NCBI GenBank assembly: GCA_902608385.1
Contig: CACLNT010000005.1
Coordinates: forward strand, 1 to 64,000
DNA length: 64,000 bases
Origin: an uncultured Pelagibacteraceae bacterium
Lineage (GTDB): Bacteria > Pseudomonadota > Alphaproteobacteria > Pelagibacterales > Pelagibacteraceae
Direction: 5' to 3'
Positions 34,734 to 44,520 of this stretch are shown here, piece after piece. The translations under genes and the position numbers were made by a program. The notes under the pieces were generated by a model, which was given only the letters and a program-made list of their open reading frames with translations, was not told the origin of the DNA and did no database searches. Within the stretch, counting starts at the first letter, position 1, and each line of letters begins with the position of its first letter.

Positions 34734-35643
34734 TTTGAATAAATGCATCAGCAAACTTTTCTGCGCTAAAAATTTGCAAATCATCTTCTTTTTCTCCTAA
34801 TCCAACAGCTACAATTGGAAGTTTATATTTTCTGGCCAAAGCTATTAAAATTCCTCCTTTTGCAGTTCCATCTAGTTTAGTCATAATTAAACCAGTAATG
34901 GGAATAATTTTATTAAATTCTTCTACTTGGTTAATAACATTTTGACCAGAAGTTGCGTCTAAAATTAAAATAACTTCATGAGGAGCGTTTGGATCTATTT
35001 TTTTTGTTACATTGGCAATTTTTTTATATTCTTCCATTAAATTTTTTTTATTTTGTAGTCGACCAGCTGTATCAATTAATACATGGCTAAAATTATTTTG
35101 AATTGCTTGTTCCACAGCTTTATAAGCGACAGAGGCAGGATCAGATCCTTGTGCTGATTTAACAATCTGTACATCTATCTTATTTGCCCAATTTTCTAAC
35201 TGTTCAATTGCAGCAGCTCTAAATGTGTCACACGCAGAAAAAATAACTTTATTTCCATTGGATTTTAAAATTTTACCCATTTTTCCAATAGTGGTTGTTT
35301 TTCCAACGCCATTAACTCCAGAAATTAGAACTGCATTTAATTTTTCTTTATTATTAAAAAAATTTTCATTCTCTAAGGGCTTCATTAGAGATACTATGTA
35401 ATTTTTTAAAATAATATTTATTTCTTCCATAATATTTTTTTTTGGATTAATTTTTTCTTGTGCAATAATATCTTTTATATCTGCTGCGGCTTCAACACCA
35501 ACATCTGAGTAAATTAAATAATCTTCGACTTTGCTTAAAGTTTTATCGTCGATCTCTTTCTTAGTAATAATATCTTTTAAACCAGATGTAAAAGTAGATG
35601 CACTTTTTTTAAAACCTAATTTAAATTTTTCAAATATTCCCAT
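34726..35643 (-). CDS. ftsY: Signal recognition particle receptor FtsY
   Basis: FtsY is the membrane-associated GTPase receptor that docks the SRP-ribosome complex at SecYEG. The 305-residue protein has the NG domain: helical N part (about 1-95), G1 GVNGVGKTTTIGKM, the insertion-box/G2 region ACDTFRAAAIEQL, the DTAGR G3 motif, TKLDGTAKGG and the terminal GLGEKEDDLQIF. The acidic N-terminal A domain of enterobacterial FtsY is missing, common in alphaproteobacteria. Its start overlaps the dapF stop by one base, and ffh, its partner GTPase, begins 1 kb away on the other strand. Confidence 0.97.
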   Translation of the reverse strand: MGIFEKFKLGFKKSASTFTSGLKDIITKKEIDDKTLSKVEDYLIYSDVGVEAAADIKDIIAQEKINPKKNIMEEINIILKNYIVSLMKPLENENFFNNKEKLNAVLISGVNGVGKTTTIGKMGKILKSNGNKVIFSACDTFRAAAIEQLENWANKIDVQIVKSAQGSDPASVAYKAVEQAIQNNFSHVLIDTAGRLQNKKNLMEEYKKIANVTKKIDPNAPHEVILILDATSGQNVINQVEEFNKIIPITGLIMTKLDGTAKGGILIALARKYKLPIVAVGLGEKEDDLQIFSAEKFADAFIQTN

Positions 35644-36467
35644 TAAATTTTGATTTCTATTTTTTTTATATCTGAAACAGGTCCATTCATATGAACGCTA
35701 TTTTTATCATCAATAAAAATGGACAGTTTCCCGAGTTTAAATTCTATATCAGTCTTTTTTTCAACTAATCCATTAATATTTCCTGCTATAGCTGTTGCGC
35801 ATGCTGCGGTTCCGCAAGCTTTTGTTAATCCCGCTCCTCTTTCCCAAACTTTAACTTTAATTAAATTTTTATTTACTACTTTGGCTAGAGTAACATTACA
35901 CTTTTCAGGAAAAAGTTTGTGGTTTTCAATTTCAGGTCCAATTTTTTTTAAATCAAAATTTTCAATATTTTCTACAAAAAAAATAATATGTGGATTACCA
36001 ACATTTATTGCAGTACCACCTATATGCTCAATATTATTTTTGTTTAAAATTTTAATTTTAAGATTTTTAGTATCTAAATTTTCACTTAATGGAATTTCAT
36101 TCCATTTTACTTTGGGTATGCCAATTTCAGTTTTTACTGAATTGTTGTCCAAAATATTTGATTTTAACACACCAGAAGAAGTTGAAACTGTAATTTTTTT
36201 TTGATTTTTTTCTCTTGATAAAAAATTAGCAACACATCTTGTGCCATTTCCACAAGCACCTGATGCACTTCCATCAGAGTTATAAAATTCCAGCTCTGCA
36301 TCTAGCTTAGGATTTTTTTTTATTATTATAAGTTGATCACAACCTATAAAATTTCTATTACAGATTTTGATTATTTGATCTTTCGATAAATCAATATTTT
36401 CAATTCTTTGATCAATGATTACAAAGTCATTGCCCAAACCATCCATTTTATAAGCTTTGATATCCAT
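35643..36467 (-). CDS. dapF: Diaminopimelate epimerase
   Basis: DapF converts LL- to meso-diaminopimelate for lysine and peptidoglycan synthesis by a two-cysteine, cofactor-independent mechanism. The 274-residue protein begins with KMDGLGNDFVIID. It has both catalytic cysteine motifs, GSASGACGNGTRCVA and GAGLTKACGTAACATA, plus GNPHIIFFV. Length is normal. It is immediately upstream of ftsY (1-bp overlap); the methylthiotransferase gene often found between dapF and ftsY in alphaproteobacteria is not here. Confidence 0.97.
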   Translation of the reverse strand: MDIKAYKMDGLGNDFVIIDQRIENIDLSKDQIIKICNRNFIGCDQLIIIKKNPKLDAELEFYNSDGSASGACGNGTRCVANFLSREKNQKKITVSTSSGVLKSNILDNNSVKTEIGIPKVKWNEIPLSENLDTKNLKIKILNKNNIEHIGGTAINVGNPHIIFFVENIENFDLKKIGPEIENHKLFPEKCNVTLAKVVNKNLIKVKVWERGAGLTKACGTAACATAIAGNINGLVEKKTDIEFKLGKLSIFIDDKNSVHMNGPVSDIKKIEIKI

Positions 36468-36519
36468 ATATATAGATCTTTAACTTATTTATTGACTTTT
36501 TGAACCTCTATTATAGTTT

Positions 36520-36610
36520 GAGCGCGTTTCCGCAAAAACATTAAATTTGCGGTGTCTTTGGAAACAAAGAGATCGACACTAGTCAGCGAGGGTTCGCCCA
36601 CTAGTGCGAT
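36520..36610 (+). ncRNA. Structured, GC-rich leader RNA upstream of ffh
   Basis: This stretch is about 48% G+C, far above its surroundings, and contains nested hairpins. Hairpin 1: 36530-36536 pairs with 36546-36552. Hairpin 2: 36556-36560 pairs with 36565-36569 around a GAAA tetraloop, with outer pairing of 36552-36555 to 36576-36579. Hairpin 3: 36577-36583 pairs with 36600-36606, containing GGG-TTCG-CCC at 36590-36599. Stable GNRA and UUCG tetraloops indicate a functional RNA. TTGACT (36492-36497) and TATAGT (36512-36517) suggest a promoter, though with a short 14-bp spacer. I recall a computationally predicted ffh-leader motif in Pelagibacter but cannot verify that this is it. Confidence 0.7.
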
Positions 36611-36630
36611 TACTGCTGTGTGTAATTATT

Positions 36631-37989
36631 ATGTTTGAAAATTTAACAAATAAATTTGAAGAAATTTTTTCTTCTTTAAAAAAATTGCCTTCGCTTGATG
36701 AAAAGCAAGTGGATGAAGGCTTGAGAAATATAAGACAGGCTCTTTTAGAGGCAGATGTGTCTTTAACAGTTGCAAAAGAATTTATAGCAAATGTTAAACC
36801 AAAGGCATTAGGAAAAGAAATAGTACGCTCAACTTCACCAGGTCAAATGGTAGTCAAGATTGTCTACGATGAGCTTGTAAAATTATTAGGCGAGAATAAT
36901 TCTGAGATAAATATAAATGCGGTTCCTCCCGTAGCGATGATGTTAGTTGGATTGCAGGGTTCAGGAAAAACCACATCAACGGCAAAATTAGCAAAATTTT
37001 TAGAAATTAATAAAAAAAAGAAAATAATGATGGTCAGCCTTGACGTATACAGGCCAGCCGCACAAGAACAATTAAAGTCACTAGGTGAGCAAAATAATAT
37101 TCTTACACTTCCAATAATTGAGGGTCAACTGCCGGCTGACATTTGTAGAAGAGCTGTAAGTGCAGCAAATCTTAATGGAGCTGAAATTATATTATTTGAT
37201 ACTGCAGGAAGAACTCAAATTGATTTGCAAATGATGAGTGAAATAAAACAAATTGAAAGTATAATTAATCCTACAGAAACTTTTTTAGTTGCAGATTCAT
37301 TAACAGGACAAGTAGCTGCAGAAGTTGCAAGGGAATTTAAAAATACTGTCAATCTAACAGGTATTATTTTAACTAGAGCTGATGGTGATGCAAGAGGTGG
37401 AGCAGCTGTTAGTATGAAATTTGTTTCTCAAGTGCCAATTAAATTTTTGGGAATAGGAGAAAAAATAGACAATATTGAGGTTTTTCATCCAGACAGAATT
37501 GCAAACAGAATTCTTGGAATGGGAGATATTGTCTCCTTAGTAGAAAAAGCAGCACAAGATTTAGGTGAAGAAAATATAAAAAAAGCAGAAGAGAATTTAA
37601 AAAAAGGTAGTTTTTCTATGGAAGATTACTTGGTTCAATTGAGACAAATGAAAAAAATGGGAGGTATAGAGGGAGTTATGTCTTTTATGCCAGGTGTTTC
37701 AAAAATAAAATCTCAAATGGATCAAGCAGGAATAGATGAAAAAATTGTAACTCAAAATGAAGCTGTAATTTTATCTATGACAAAAAAAGAAAGAGAAAAT
37801 CCAAAAATTATTGATGGTTCTCGAAAGAAAAGAATTGCTAATGGCTCTGGAACAGATGTAGCCACTATCAATAAATTGCTAAAGCAATTTAAAATGATGT
37901 CTGAAATGATGAAGAAGATGTCAAAAGGAAATCTGAAGGGTATGTCTGATAAAGGAATACCTCCAGAGCTTTTAAATCAACTTAAATAA
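36631..37989 (+). CDS. ffh: Signal recognition particle protein Ffh
   Basis: Ffh is the protein subunit of bacterial SRP, binding 4.5S RNA and signal sequences and acting as a GTPase with FtsY. The 452-residue product has the N domain (1-90), G1 GLQGSGKTTSTAKLA, DVYRPAAQEQL, DTAGRTQID and the TRADGDARGGAA region. A methionine-rich M domain carries SFMPGVSKIKSQM and MSEMMKKMSKGNLKGM. The open frame continues nine codons upstream to a GTG at 36604, but MFENLTNKF is the family N-terminus and the upstream part lies in the structured leader, so the ATG at 36631 is preferred. Confidence 0.98.
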   Translation: MFENLTNKFEEIFSSLKKLPSLDEKQVDEGLRNIRQALLEADVSLTVAKEFIANVKPKALGKEIVRSTSPGQMVVKIVYDELVKLLGENNSEININAVPPVAMMLVGLQGSGKTTSTAKLAKFLEINKKKKIMMVSLDVYRPAAQEQLKSLGEQNNILTLPIIEGQLPADICRRAVSAANLNGAEIILFDTAGRTQIDLQMMSEIKQIESIINPTETFLVADSLTGQVAAEVAREFKNTVNLTGIILTRADGDARGGAAVSMKFVSQVPIKFLGIGEKIDNIEVFHPDRIANRILGMGDIVSLVEKAAQDLGEENIKKAEENLKKGSFSMEDYLVQLRQMKKMGGIEGVMSFMPGVSKIKSQMDQAGIDEKIVTQNEAVILSMTKKERENPKIIDGSRKKRIANGSGTDVATINKLLKQFKMMSEMMKKMSKGNLKGMSDKGIPPELLNQLK

Positions 37990-38003
37990 AAAAAGGAGAA
38001 TAA

Positions 38004-38396
38004 ATGTTAAAATTAAGACTATCAATGGGAGGAACCAAAAAAAGACCTGTTTATAAAATTGTAGTTGCAGACAGTCGTTTTGCAAGAGATGGAAGATTTA
38101 TTGAAAAATTAGGTTTTTTTAATCCATTATTACCCAAAGAAAAAAAAGAAAGAGTTGGATTAGAATCAGATAGAATTAAGTATTGGTTAGGACAAGGCGC
38201 ACAACCAACAATGAGAGTAGCTAGAATTCTCGGAGAAAATAAACTAATGCCAATGCCTGCAAGTGGTAATAATCCTAATAAAGCGATTCCAAAAAAAGAT
38301 CGAAAAAAAGAAGCTCCTAAAGCAGAAGAGAAACCAGCAGCAGCAGAAGCTAAAAAAGAAGCTCCTAAAGCAGAAGTTAAAAAAGAGGTAAAATAA
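38004..38396 (+). CDS. rpsP: 30S ribosomal protein S16 with Lys/Ala/Glu-rich tail
   Basis: The first 80 or so residues are standard bS16 ([58 protein letters not shown]). The C-terminal approximately 50 residues are low complexity, with KKEAPKAE occurring twice. Such tails occur in several alphaproteobacterial S16 proteins. An AAGGAG ribosome-binding site lies 5 nt before the ATG (37993-37998), one of the best in the window. rpsP is followed 8 bp later by trmD; rimM, usually between them, is not here. Confidence 0.97.
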   Translation: MLKLRLSMGGTKKRPVYKIVVADSRFARDGRFIEKLGFFNPLLPKEKKERVGLESDRIKYWLGQGAQPTMRVARILGENKLMPMPASGNNPNKAIPKKDRKKEAPKAEEKPAAAEAKKEAPKAEVKKEVK

Positions 38397-38404
38397 TTTA
38401 AACT

Positions 38405-39091
38405 ATGTGGCAGGCTCAAGTTTTTACACTATATCCTGAAGTATTTCCTGGTCCTTTAAATAAAGGAATATACGGAAAGGCATTATTAAAAAAAATTTGG
38501 AATTTAAAAGTTGTAAATATTAGAGATTATGCAGAAGATAAACACAAAACAGTAGACGATACTCCATTTGGTGGTGGAAGCGGTATGCTTTTAAAACCAG
38601 ACGTTTTAGCAAAATCAATTGATCAAAATATAAGAAATGGTGAAAGAATTTTTTATTTATCACCTAAAGGAAAAAAATTTGATCAAAAAATTGCAAAAGA
38701 TTTGTCTAAAGAAAAATGTATAAATTTGATATGTGGACATTTTGAAGGAATTGATGAACGTATTTTAACAACACGAAATATAGAAGAAATTAGCATAGGA
38801 GATTTTGTTTTATCTGGAGGAGAGACAGCAGCTTTAGTAATAATCGACAGTATATTGAGATTATTACCGGGAGTTATTGGAAACGATATGTCAAAAAAAG
38901 ATGAAAGTTTTGAAAATGGCTTGTTAGAATATCCTCAGTATACAAAACCTTTAATTTGGGAGAAAAAGGGTGTTCCAGAGGTGTTATTATCTGGAGATCA
39001 TGCCAAAATTAAAGGCTGGCGTTTATCTCAATCAGAGGCTATAACACGCGACCGAAGGCCAGATTTATGGCAAAAATATAAGAAGAATTAA
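38405..39091 (+). CDS. trmD: tRNA (guanine-N1)-methyltransferase TrmD
   Basis: TrmD methylates G37 of tRNAs reading CNN codons, preventing frameshifting. The 228-residue SPOUT-type enzyme shows [22 protein letters not shown], the [17 protein letters not shown] motif, the knot region [33 protein letters not shown] and [15 protein letters not shown] with the catalytic Asp region. Length is normal. It lies in the conserved ffh-rpsP-trmD-rplS order. Confidence 0.98.
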   Translation: MWQAQVFTLYPEVFPGPLNKGIYGKALLKKIWNLKVVNIRDYAEDKHKTVDDTPFGGGSGMLLKPDVLAKSIDQNIRNGERIFYLSPKGKKFDQKIAKDLSKEKCINLICGHFEGIDERILTTRNIEEISIGDFVLSGGETAALVIIDSILRLLPGVIGNDMSKKDESFENGLLEYPQYTKPLIWEKKGVPEVLLSGDHAKIKGWRLSQSEAITRDRRPDLWQKYKKN

Positions 39092-39107
39092 ATTGATAAA
39101 CCTTAAC

Positions 39108-39608
39108 ATGAAAAATATTGAAGAAATTAATCAATTGAACGTAAAGAAAATTGCAGCTGAGAAAAAACTGCCAGAGTTTTTTCCAGGAGATATAGTTAAA
39201 ATTGGTGTTAGAATTACTGAAGGTAAACGAGATAGAATTCAATATTTTGAAGGTGTTTGTATAGCAAAAAAGAACAGAAGTATTCATTCATCTTTTACTG
39301 TTAGAAAAATTTCTTTTGGCGAGGGTGTAGAAAGAACTTTTGCTTTATATAGCCCAATAGTTAACTCAATTAAGGTTGTTAGATCTGGAAAAGTTAGAAA
39401 AGCTAAATTATATTATTTAAGAGACAGAACAGGAAAATCTGCAAGAATTAATGAAAAAATTAAGAACAAAATTGGAATTGACTTAGAAAGTACACCCGAG
39501 ACAGTTACAGAAGAAAATTTAGCACCAACGATCAAGGAAAAGAGCACTGAAGCTAAAACAGATGCTCAACCAGAACCAAAAAGAGAAAGTTCTGAAGAAA
39601 AAAAATAA
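39108..39608 (+). CDS. rplS: 50S ribosomal protein L19 with acidic C-terminal tail
   Basis: bL19 sits at the subunit interface. The core is clear: [37 protein letters not shown], then [21 protein letters not shown] and [20 protein letters not shown]. About 50 extra residues rich in Glu, Thr and Lys follow (from about residue 118), beyond the usual 115. The frame is open to a TTG at 39093. I chose the ATG at 39108 because family members begin with a short helix like [10 protein letters not shown]. Confidence 0.96.
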   Translation: MKNIEEINQLNVKKIAAEKKLPEFFPGDIVKIGVRITEGKRDRIQYFEGVCIAKKNRSIHSSFTVRKISFGEGVERTFALYSPIVNSIKVVRSGKVRKAKLYYLRDRTGKSARINEKIKNKIGIDLESTPETVTEENLAPTIKEKSTEAKTDAQPEPKRESSEEKK

Positions 39609-39619
39609 TTTTTTTCTTA

Positions 39620-41023
39620 ATGCCTTTAACACTTTACGATAAAATATGGAATGAGCATCTTGTTAATCAACAAGAAGATGGAACAGCTTTGTTGTTTGTG
39701 GATAGACATTTGATCCATGAAGTAACTAGCCCACAAGCATTTGAAGGTATAAGAAATTCAAAAAGAAAGATAAGACAACCAAATTTAACACTTGCTGTTG
39801 CCGATCATAATGTTCCTACAACAGATAGGTCAAAAGGTATATCTGATCACGATTCAAAAGTTCAAGTAGACACACTAGTTAAAAATTGTAAAGAATTTGG
39901 TATTCAAATTTTTGGAATGAATGATAAAAGACAGGGCATAGTTCACATTATAGGACCCGAACAAGGATTTACTCAACCTGGAACAGTTATTGTTTGTGGT
40001 GATAGTCACACAGCGACTCATGGCGCATTTGGAGCTCTTGCATTTGGAATAGGAACTTCAGAAGTTGAACATGTTCTTGCAACTCAAACATTAATTCAAA
40101 AAAAAGCTAAAAATTTTAAAATCAATGTTAATGGTAAGCTACCACTTGGAGTAACTTCAAAAGATGTAATTTTACAAATTATTGGAAAAATTGGAACTGC
40201 AGGAGGTACTGGCTATGTCATTGAATATACAGGAAATTTAATTTCTTCACTATCTGTTGAACAAAGGATGACTGTTTGTAATATGAGCATTGAAGGTGGA
40301 GCTAGAGCAGGATTAATTGCACCAGACCAGAAAATTTTTGATTATTTAAAAAATAAACCAATGTCTCCAAAAAACAAAAATTGGGATAAAGCTATTGATT
40401 ACTGGAAAAATTTAAAAACTGATTCAGGTGCAAATTTTGATAAAGAAGTCAGTTTAAATGCAGAAGAAATTAAACCTATGGTGACTTGGGGCACTTCTCC
40501 TCAAGATGTGGTTGCTATTGATGAAAAAGTCCCGAACCCAGCAAATGAACATGACATAGATAAAAAAAATTCTATCGAAAGATCATTAAAATATATGGGT
40601 TTAAAACCAGACACTTTTATAAAAGATATAAAAATAGATAAAGTATTTATTGGTAGTTGTACAAATGGAAGAATTGAAGACTTAAGAGAGGTGGCAAAAA
40701 TAATTAAAGATAAAAAAAAAGCAACACATGTGCATGCAATGATTGTTCCAGGTTCTGGCTTAGTTAAAGAACAGGCAGAACAAGAAGGTTTAGATAAAAT
40801 TTTTATAGAATCTGGATTTGAGTGGCGTGAACCAGGTTGTTCTATGTGTTTAGCAATGAATGCAGATAAGTTAAAACCTCAAGAAAGATGTGCTTCAACA
40901 TCAAATCGAAATTTTGAGGGAAGACAAGGAAGAGGAGGAAGAACTCATCTTGTAAGTCCTGCCATGGCAGCCGCAGCTGCGATTTCTGGAAACTTTGAAG
41001 ATGTGAGAAAGTATCAAAATTAA
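39620..41023 (+). CDS. leuC: 3-isopropylmalate dehydratase large subunit
   Basis: LeuC, with LeuD, isomerises 2-isopropylmalate to 3-isopropylmalate via a [4Fe-4S] cluster in leucine synthesis. The 467-residue product has [52 protein letters not shown], the first cluster cysteine in [12 protein letters not shown] and the CxxC pair in [11 protein letters not shown]. Length is standard. It begins 11 bp after rplS and is followed by leuD after one base, forming leuCDB. Confidence 0.98.
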   Translation: MPLTLYDKIWNEHLVNQQEDGTALLFVDRHLIHEVTSPQAFEGIRNSKRKIRQPNLTLAVADHNVPTTDRSKGISDHDSKVQVDTLVKNCKEFGIQIFGMNDKRQGIVHIIGPEQGFTQPGTVIVCGDSHTATHGAFGALAFGIGTSEVEHVLATQTLIQKKAKNFKINVNGKLPLGVTSKDVILQIIGKIGTAGGTGYVIEYTGNLISSLSVEQRMTVCNMSIEGGARAGLIAPDQKIFDYLKNKPMSPKNKNWDKAIDYWKNLKTDSGANFDKEVSLNAEEIKPMVTWGTSPQDVVAIDEKVPNPANEHDIDKKNSIERSLKYMGLKPDTFIKDIKIDKVFIGSCTNGRIEDLREVAKIIKDKKKATHVHAMIVPGSGLVKEQAEQEGLDKIFIESGFEWREPGCSMCLAMNADKLKPQERCASTSNRNFEGRQGRGGRTHLVSPAMAAAAAISGNFEDVRKYQN

Positions 41024-41024
41024 A

Positions 41025-41630
41025 ATGAAAAAATTTAATTCATTAAAAAGCATTCCTGCATATTTACCAATAGTCAATATTGATACTGATATGATAATTC
41101 CTAAACAGTTCTTAAAAACTATTAAAAGAACTGGACTTGGAAAAAATTTATTTTTTGAAATTAGGTATGACAATGATGGAAAAGAAATTAAAGATTTTGT
41201 TCTTAATCAAGAACCTTATAATAAATCAAAGATTTTAATTACAGGAAAAAATTTTGGATGCGGATCGTCGAGAGAACATGCCCCTTGGGCATTAGCAGAT
41301 TTTGGAATTACATGCATAATAAGCTCTAGTTATGCAGACATATTCTATAATAATTGCTTTAAAAATGGAATTTTACCAATTGTTTTAGAAGAAGAAAAAA
41401 TTAAAGAACTTTTAGAGTACTTTAAAAGAAAACAAGAAATATCAATTGATTTAACTGAAAAAAAAATTTTTTTTGGCAATAAAGAAATTAAATTTGAAAT
41501 TGATTCTTTTAAGAAAAAATGCTTATTAGAAGGGCTTGATGACATTGCTCTTTCTTTAGAAAAAGAAGAAAAAATTTTTTCTTTTGAAAAGAATTTAAAA
41601 AATCAAAAACCGTGGATATTTAATGATTAA
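41025..41630 (+). CDS. leuD: 3-isopropylmalate dehydratase small subunit
   Basis: A 201-residue swivelling-domain subunit. Motifs: [23 protein letters not shown], the active-site segment [22 protein letters not shown], and [19 protein letters not shown]. Length is typical of bacterial LeuD. It starts one base after leuC and its end overlaps leuB by 8 bp, so leuCDB are transcriptionally and probably translationally coupled. Confidence 0.98.
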   Translation: MKKFNSLKSIPAYLPIVNIDTDMIIPKQFLKTIKRTGLGKNLFFEIRYDNDGKEIKDFVLNQEPYNKSKILITGKNFGCGSSREHAPWALADFGITCIISSSYADIFYNNCFKNGILPIVLEEEKIKELLEYFKRKQEISIDLTEKKIFFGNKEIKFEIDSFKKKCLLEGLDDIALSLEKEEKIFSFEKNLKNQKPWIFND

Positions 41631-42729
41631 AGTAAAAAAAAGAAAAGTATTATTATTACCTGGAGATGGAATTGGTCCTGAGGTTACCAAAGAAGTAAGG
41701 AAAATTATAGAATGGTTCAATAAAAATAAATCTTTAGATTTTGAAATTGATGAAGATTTAGCTGGTGGAGCCTCTTATGATAAGCATGGCACTCCTATTA
41801 CTGATGAAGTTTTTTATAAAGCTTTAGAAAGTGAAGTAGTAATACTTGGAGCGGTAGGTGGTCCTAAATGGGACAACCTTGAGTTTTCAAAAAAACCAGA
41901 AAGAGCATTACTAAAGTTAAGAAAAGAACTAAAACTATTTGCTAATTTAAGACCAGCAATTTGTTTTAAACAGTTAGTGGACGCATCAAGTCTTAAACCT
42001 GAAATAGTTTCCGGGTTAGATATTATGATCGTTAGAGAACTTACTGGTGGAATTTATTTTGGAGAACCTAGAGGGATTAAACCAATAGATAAAGGCGAGA
42101 GAAAAGGTATTAACACTCATACTTATACTACAAGTGAAATAGTAAGGGTAGCAAAGGTTGCTTTTGATTTAGCTAAAAAAAGAGCAAATAAAGTTACATC
42201 TTGTGAGAAATCTAATGTGATGGAAGCAGGACAGCTATGGAAAGAAGAAGTTCAAGCATTGCATGATAAAGAATATAAAGATGTTGAATTAAATCATATG
42301 CTTGCGGACAATTGCGCAATGCAATTATTAAGAAATCCAAAACAGTTTGATGTAATTGTAACCGATAATTTATTTGGTGATATGTTATCAGACCAGGCCT
42401 CCATGTTAACTGGTTCGTTGGGACTTTTGCCTTCAGCTTCTCTTGGTGCAAAAAATAAAAATGGTGAAATGAGAGCCATGTATGAACCTATACATGGAGC
42501 TGCTCCTGATATTGCTGGCAAAGGCATTGCTAACCCAATTGCTACAATTCTGAGTTTTGCTATGGCACTAAAATATTCTTTAGATTTGGATAAAGATGCA
42601 GAAGGTTTAGAAAAAGCTGTTCAAAGTGTATTAGATGATGGACTTAGAACAAAAGATATTTTAACCAAGGGAATGAAAGAAGTATCAACCACTGAAATGG
42701 GTGATGCGATAATTTCAAAATTGAAATAA
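41623..42729 (+). CDS. leuB: 3-isopropylmalate dehydrogenase
   Basis: LeuB oxidatively decarboxylates 3-isopropylmalate to 2-ketoisocaproate with NAD. The 368-residue protein shows [45 protein letters not shown], the metal-binding [28 protein letters not shown] and the NAD-loop [20 protein letters not shown]. The start overlaps leuD by 8 bp. The dmd cluster begins 26 bp downstream on the same strand. Confidence 0.98.
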   Translation: MIKVKKRKVLLLPGDGIGPEVTKEVRKIIEWFNKNKSLDFEIDEDLAGGASYDKHGTPITDEVFYKALESEVVILGAVGGPKWDNLEFSKKPERALLKLRKELKLFANLRPAICFKQLVDASSLKPEIVSGLDIMIVRELTGGIYFGEPRGIKPIDKGERKGINTHTYTTSEIVRVAKVAFDLAKKRANKVTSCEKSNVMEAGQLWKEEVQALHDKEYKDVELNHMLADNCAMQLLRNPKQFDVIVTDNLFGDMLSDQASMLTGSLGLLPSASLGAKNKNGEMRAMYEPIHGAAPDIAGKGIANPIATILSFAMALKYSLDLDKDAEGLEKAVQSVLDDGLRTKDILTKGMKEVSTTEMGDAIISKLK

Positions 42730-42755
42730 TTAGCCATTTATTCTAGAGTATTTGA

Positions 42756-44519
42756 ATGCCAATTTATACCGCTCCAGTTGAAGATATGATGTTTCTTTTC
42801 AATAAGTTAAGAAATAATAAAAATTATAATGAGATAGAGAAATATAAAGAAGTTAATTCTGAATTAGTAAAGGATATTTTAGAAGAAGCAGCTAAAATTA
42901 ACCAAAATATTATATTGCCATTAGCAAAATCAGGAGATGAAAATCCAACTATTTTAGAAAATGGAGTAGTTAGAACTCCACCGGGTTATAAAGAAGCTTA
43001 TACTAAATTTATTGAAGATGGATGGACATCTTTATCTTGTGATCCAAAATACGGCGGTCAAGGAATGCCAAAAACAGTTAGTTCTTTTTTTGATGAAATG
43101 CTATCATCTGCAAGTCTTTCATTTAAACTTTATAGTGAATTAAGTATTGGTGCTTATAATTGTATTTCTCATCATGCAACTGATTCTATTAAAAATAAAT
43201 TTCTTCCCAAAATGGTACAAGGAAAATGGAGTGGCACTATGTGTTTAACCGAACCAGTATGTGGAACAGATCTAGGATTGTTAAAAACTAAAGCAGTAGA
43301 ACAATCAGATGGAACTTATAAGTTAAGTGGACAAAAAATATTTATTACTTCAGGAGATCATGATCTTACAGAAAATATTATACATTTGGTAATAGCAAGA
43401 GCAGCAGATTCTCCGGCTGGAACAAAAGGTATAAGTTTATTTTTGGTACCCAAATTTATTGTAAATGAAGATGGATCTATTGGATCTAGAAATGGAATTT
43501 CTACTGGATCTATAGAAAGCAAAATGGGAATTAAAGGTTCTGCCACATGTGTATTAAATTTTGATGACGCAATTGGTTATATGATTGGACCAAAGAACAA
43601 AGGACTTAATGCTATGTTCACTATGATGAACTTAGAAAGAATTGTTGTTGGAATACAAGGTTTAGGAATTTCTGAAATTGCTTATCAAAATTCATTAAGT
43701 TATGCAAAAGAGAGAAAACAAGGAAAAGCAAATAATAGTAAATCATCTAATGGTGCAGATTTTATAATTGAGCATGCAGATATAAGAAAATCTCTACTTA
43801 ACATGAAGTCTATCATTGAAGGAGAAAGAGCACTTTGTTTTTGGTTATCACAACAAACAGAAGTCAGTCTTAATCATCAAGATGAAAAAGTGAGACAAGA
43901 AGCATCTGATTTTGTTTCTTTGATGACGCCAGTAGTTAAAACAATGTTTACTGATATGGGTATGGAAATAACAAGTGAAGCTATGCAAATTCATGGTGGT
44001 TATGGCTACACAAAAGACCAAGGAATTGAACAACTTTATCGAGATAATAGAATTACCCCAATTTATGAAGGTACAAACTCTATTCAGGCTGCTGATTTGG
44101 TATTTAGAAAGTTAGTTAATAAAAATGGCGATGTAATTAATAAATATTTAGATATGATTGAAAATGATTGTAATACTGAAAACGAGAAAATCAAACCTTT
44201 TGCAAAAGAATTGAGCGATCACATAGAAGTTTTATCTAATTTTACCGCTTGGATTAAAGAAAAAATTCAAAACTCAAAAGATGATGCGAGTGCAGCATGT
44301 AATGATTATTTAAAAGCATTAGGCTTTGTATCTATAGCACATGCATGGATAAAAGTTTTAGAAGTAAGTTTTAAAGATTATAATAATAATAAAAATTTTT
44401 ATGAAGATAAAATACAAACTGCAAACTTTTATTTTAAAAGAGTTTTGCCAAGAGCAGAAAATCACTTTAAAACTGCTATAACTGGAAGTGATTATATAAT
44501 GAATTTTAAATTTAATTAA
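42756..44519 (+). CDS. dmdC: 3-methylmercaptopropionyl-CoA dehydrogenase DmdC
   Basis: A 587-residue acyl-CoA dehydrogenase of the long DmdC type, with an N-terminal MPIYTAPVEDMMFLF and a C-terminal extension beyond the normal 380-residue fold. FAD and substrate motifs include MCLTEPVCGTDLGLLKTKA and KIFITSGDHDL; the catalytic base is Glu438 in PIYEGTNSIQAADLV. DmdC oxidises MMPA-CoA to methylthioacryloyl-CoA in DMSP demethylation. Direct adjacency to dmdB and dmdA supports the assignment over a generic dehydrogenase. Confidence 0.92.
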   Translation: MPIYTAPVEDMMFLFNKLRNNKNYNEIEKYKEVNSELVKDILEEAAKINQNIILPLAKSGDENPTILENGVVRTPPGYKEAYTKFIEDGWTSLSCDPKYGGQGMPKTVSSFFDEMLSSASLSFKLYSELSIGAYNCISHHATDSIKNKFLPKMVQGKWSGTMCLTEPVCGTDLGLLKTKAVEQSDGTYKLSGQKIFITSGDHDLTENIIHLVIARAADSPAGTKGISLFLVPKFIVNEDGSIGSRNGISTGSIESKMGIKGSATCVLNFDDAIGYMIGPKNKGLNAMFTMMNLERIVVGIQGLGISEIAYQNSLSYAKERKQGKANNSKSSNGADFIIEHADIRKSLLNMKSIIEGERALCFWLSQQTEVSLNHQDEKVRQEASDFVSLMTPVVKTMFTDMGMEITSEAMQIHGGYGYTKDQGIEQLYRDNRITPIYEGTNSIQAADLVFRKLVNKNGDVINKYLDMIENDCNTENEKIKPFAKELSDHIEVLSNFTAWIKEKIQNSKDDASAACNDYLKALGFVSIAHAWIKVLEVSFKDYNNNKNFYEDKIQTANFYFKRVLPRAENHFKTAITGSDYIMNFKFN

Positions 44520-44520
44520 T

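Noticed and set aside
36585..36600. tRNA T-arm-like GGTTCG
   Set aside because: There is no acceptor stem, D arm or anticodon arm around it; the bases are explained as a GGG-UUCG-CCC hairpin.
36520..36630. 4.5S (SRP) RNA gene upstream of ffh
   Set aside because: The location is suggestive, but the conserved SRP Alu/S-domain hairpin with its GGAAG and AGCA loops is missing, and the hairpins carry GAAA and UUCG tetraloops in a different arrangement.
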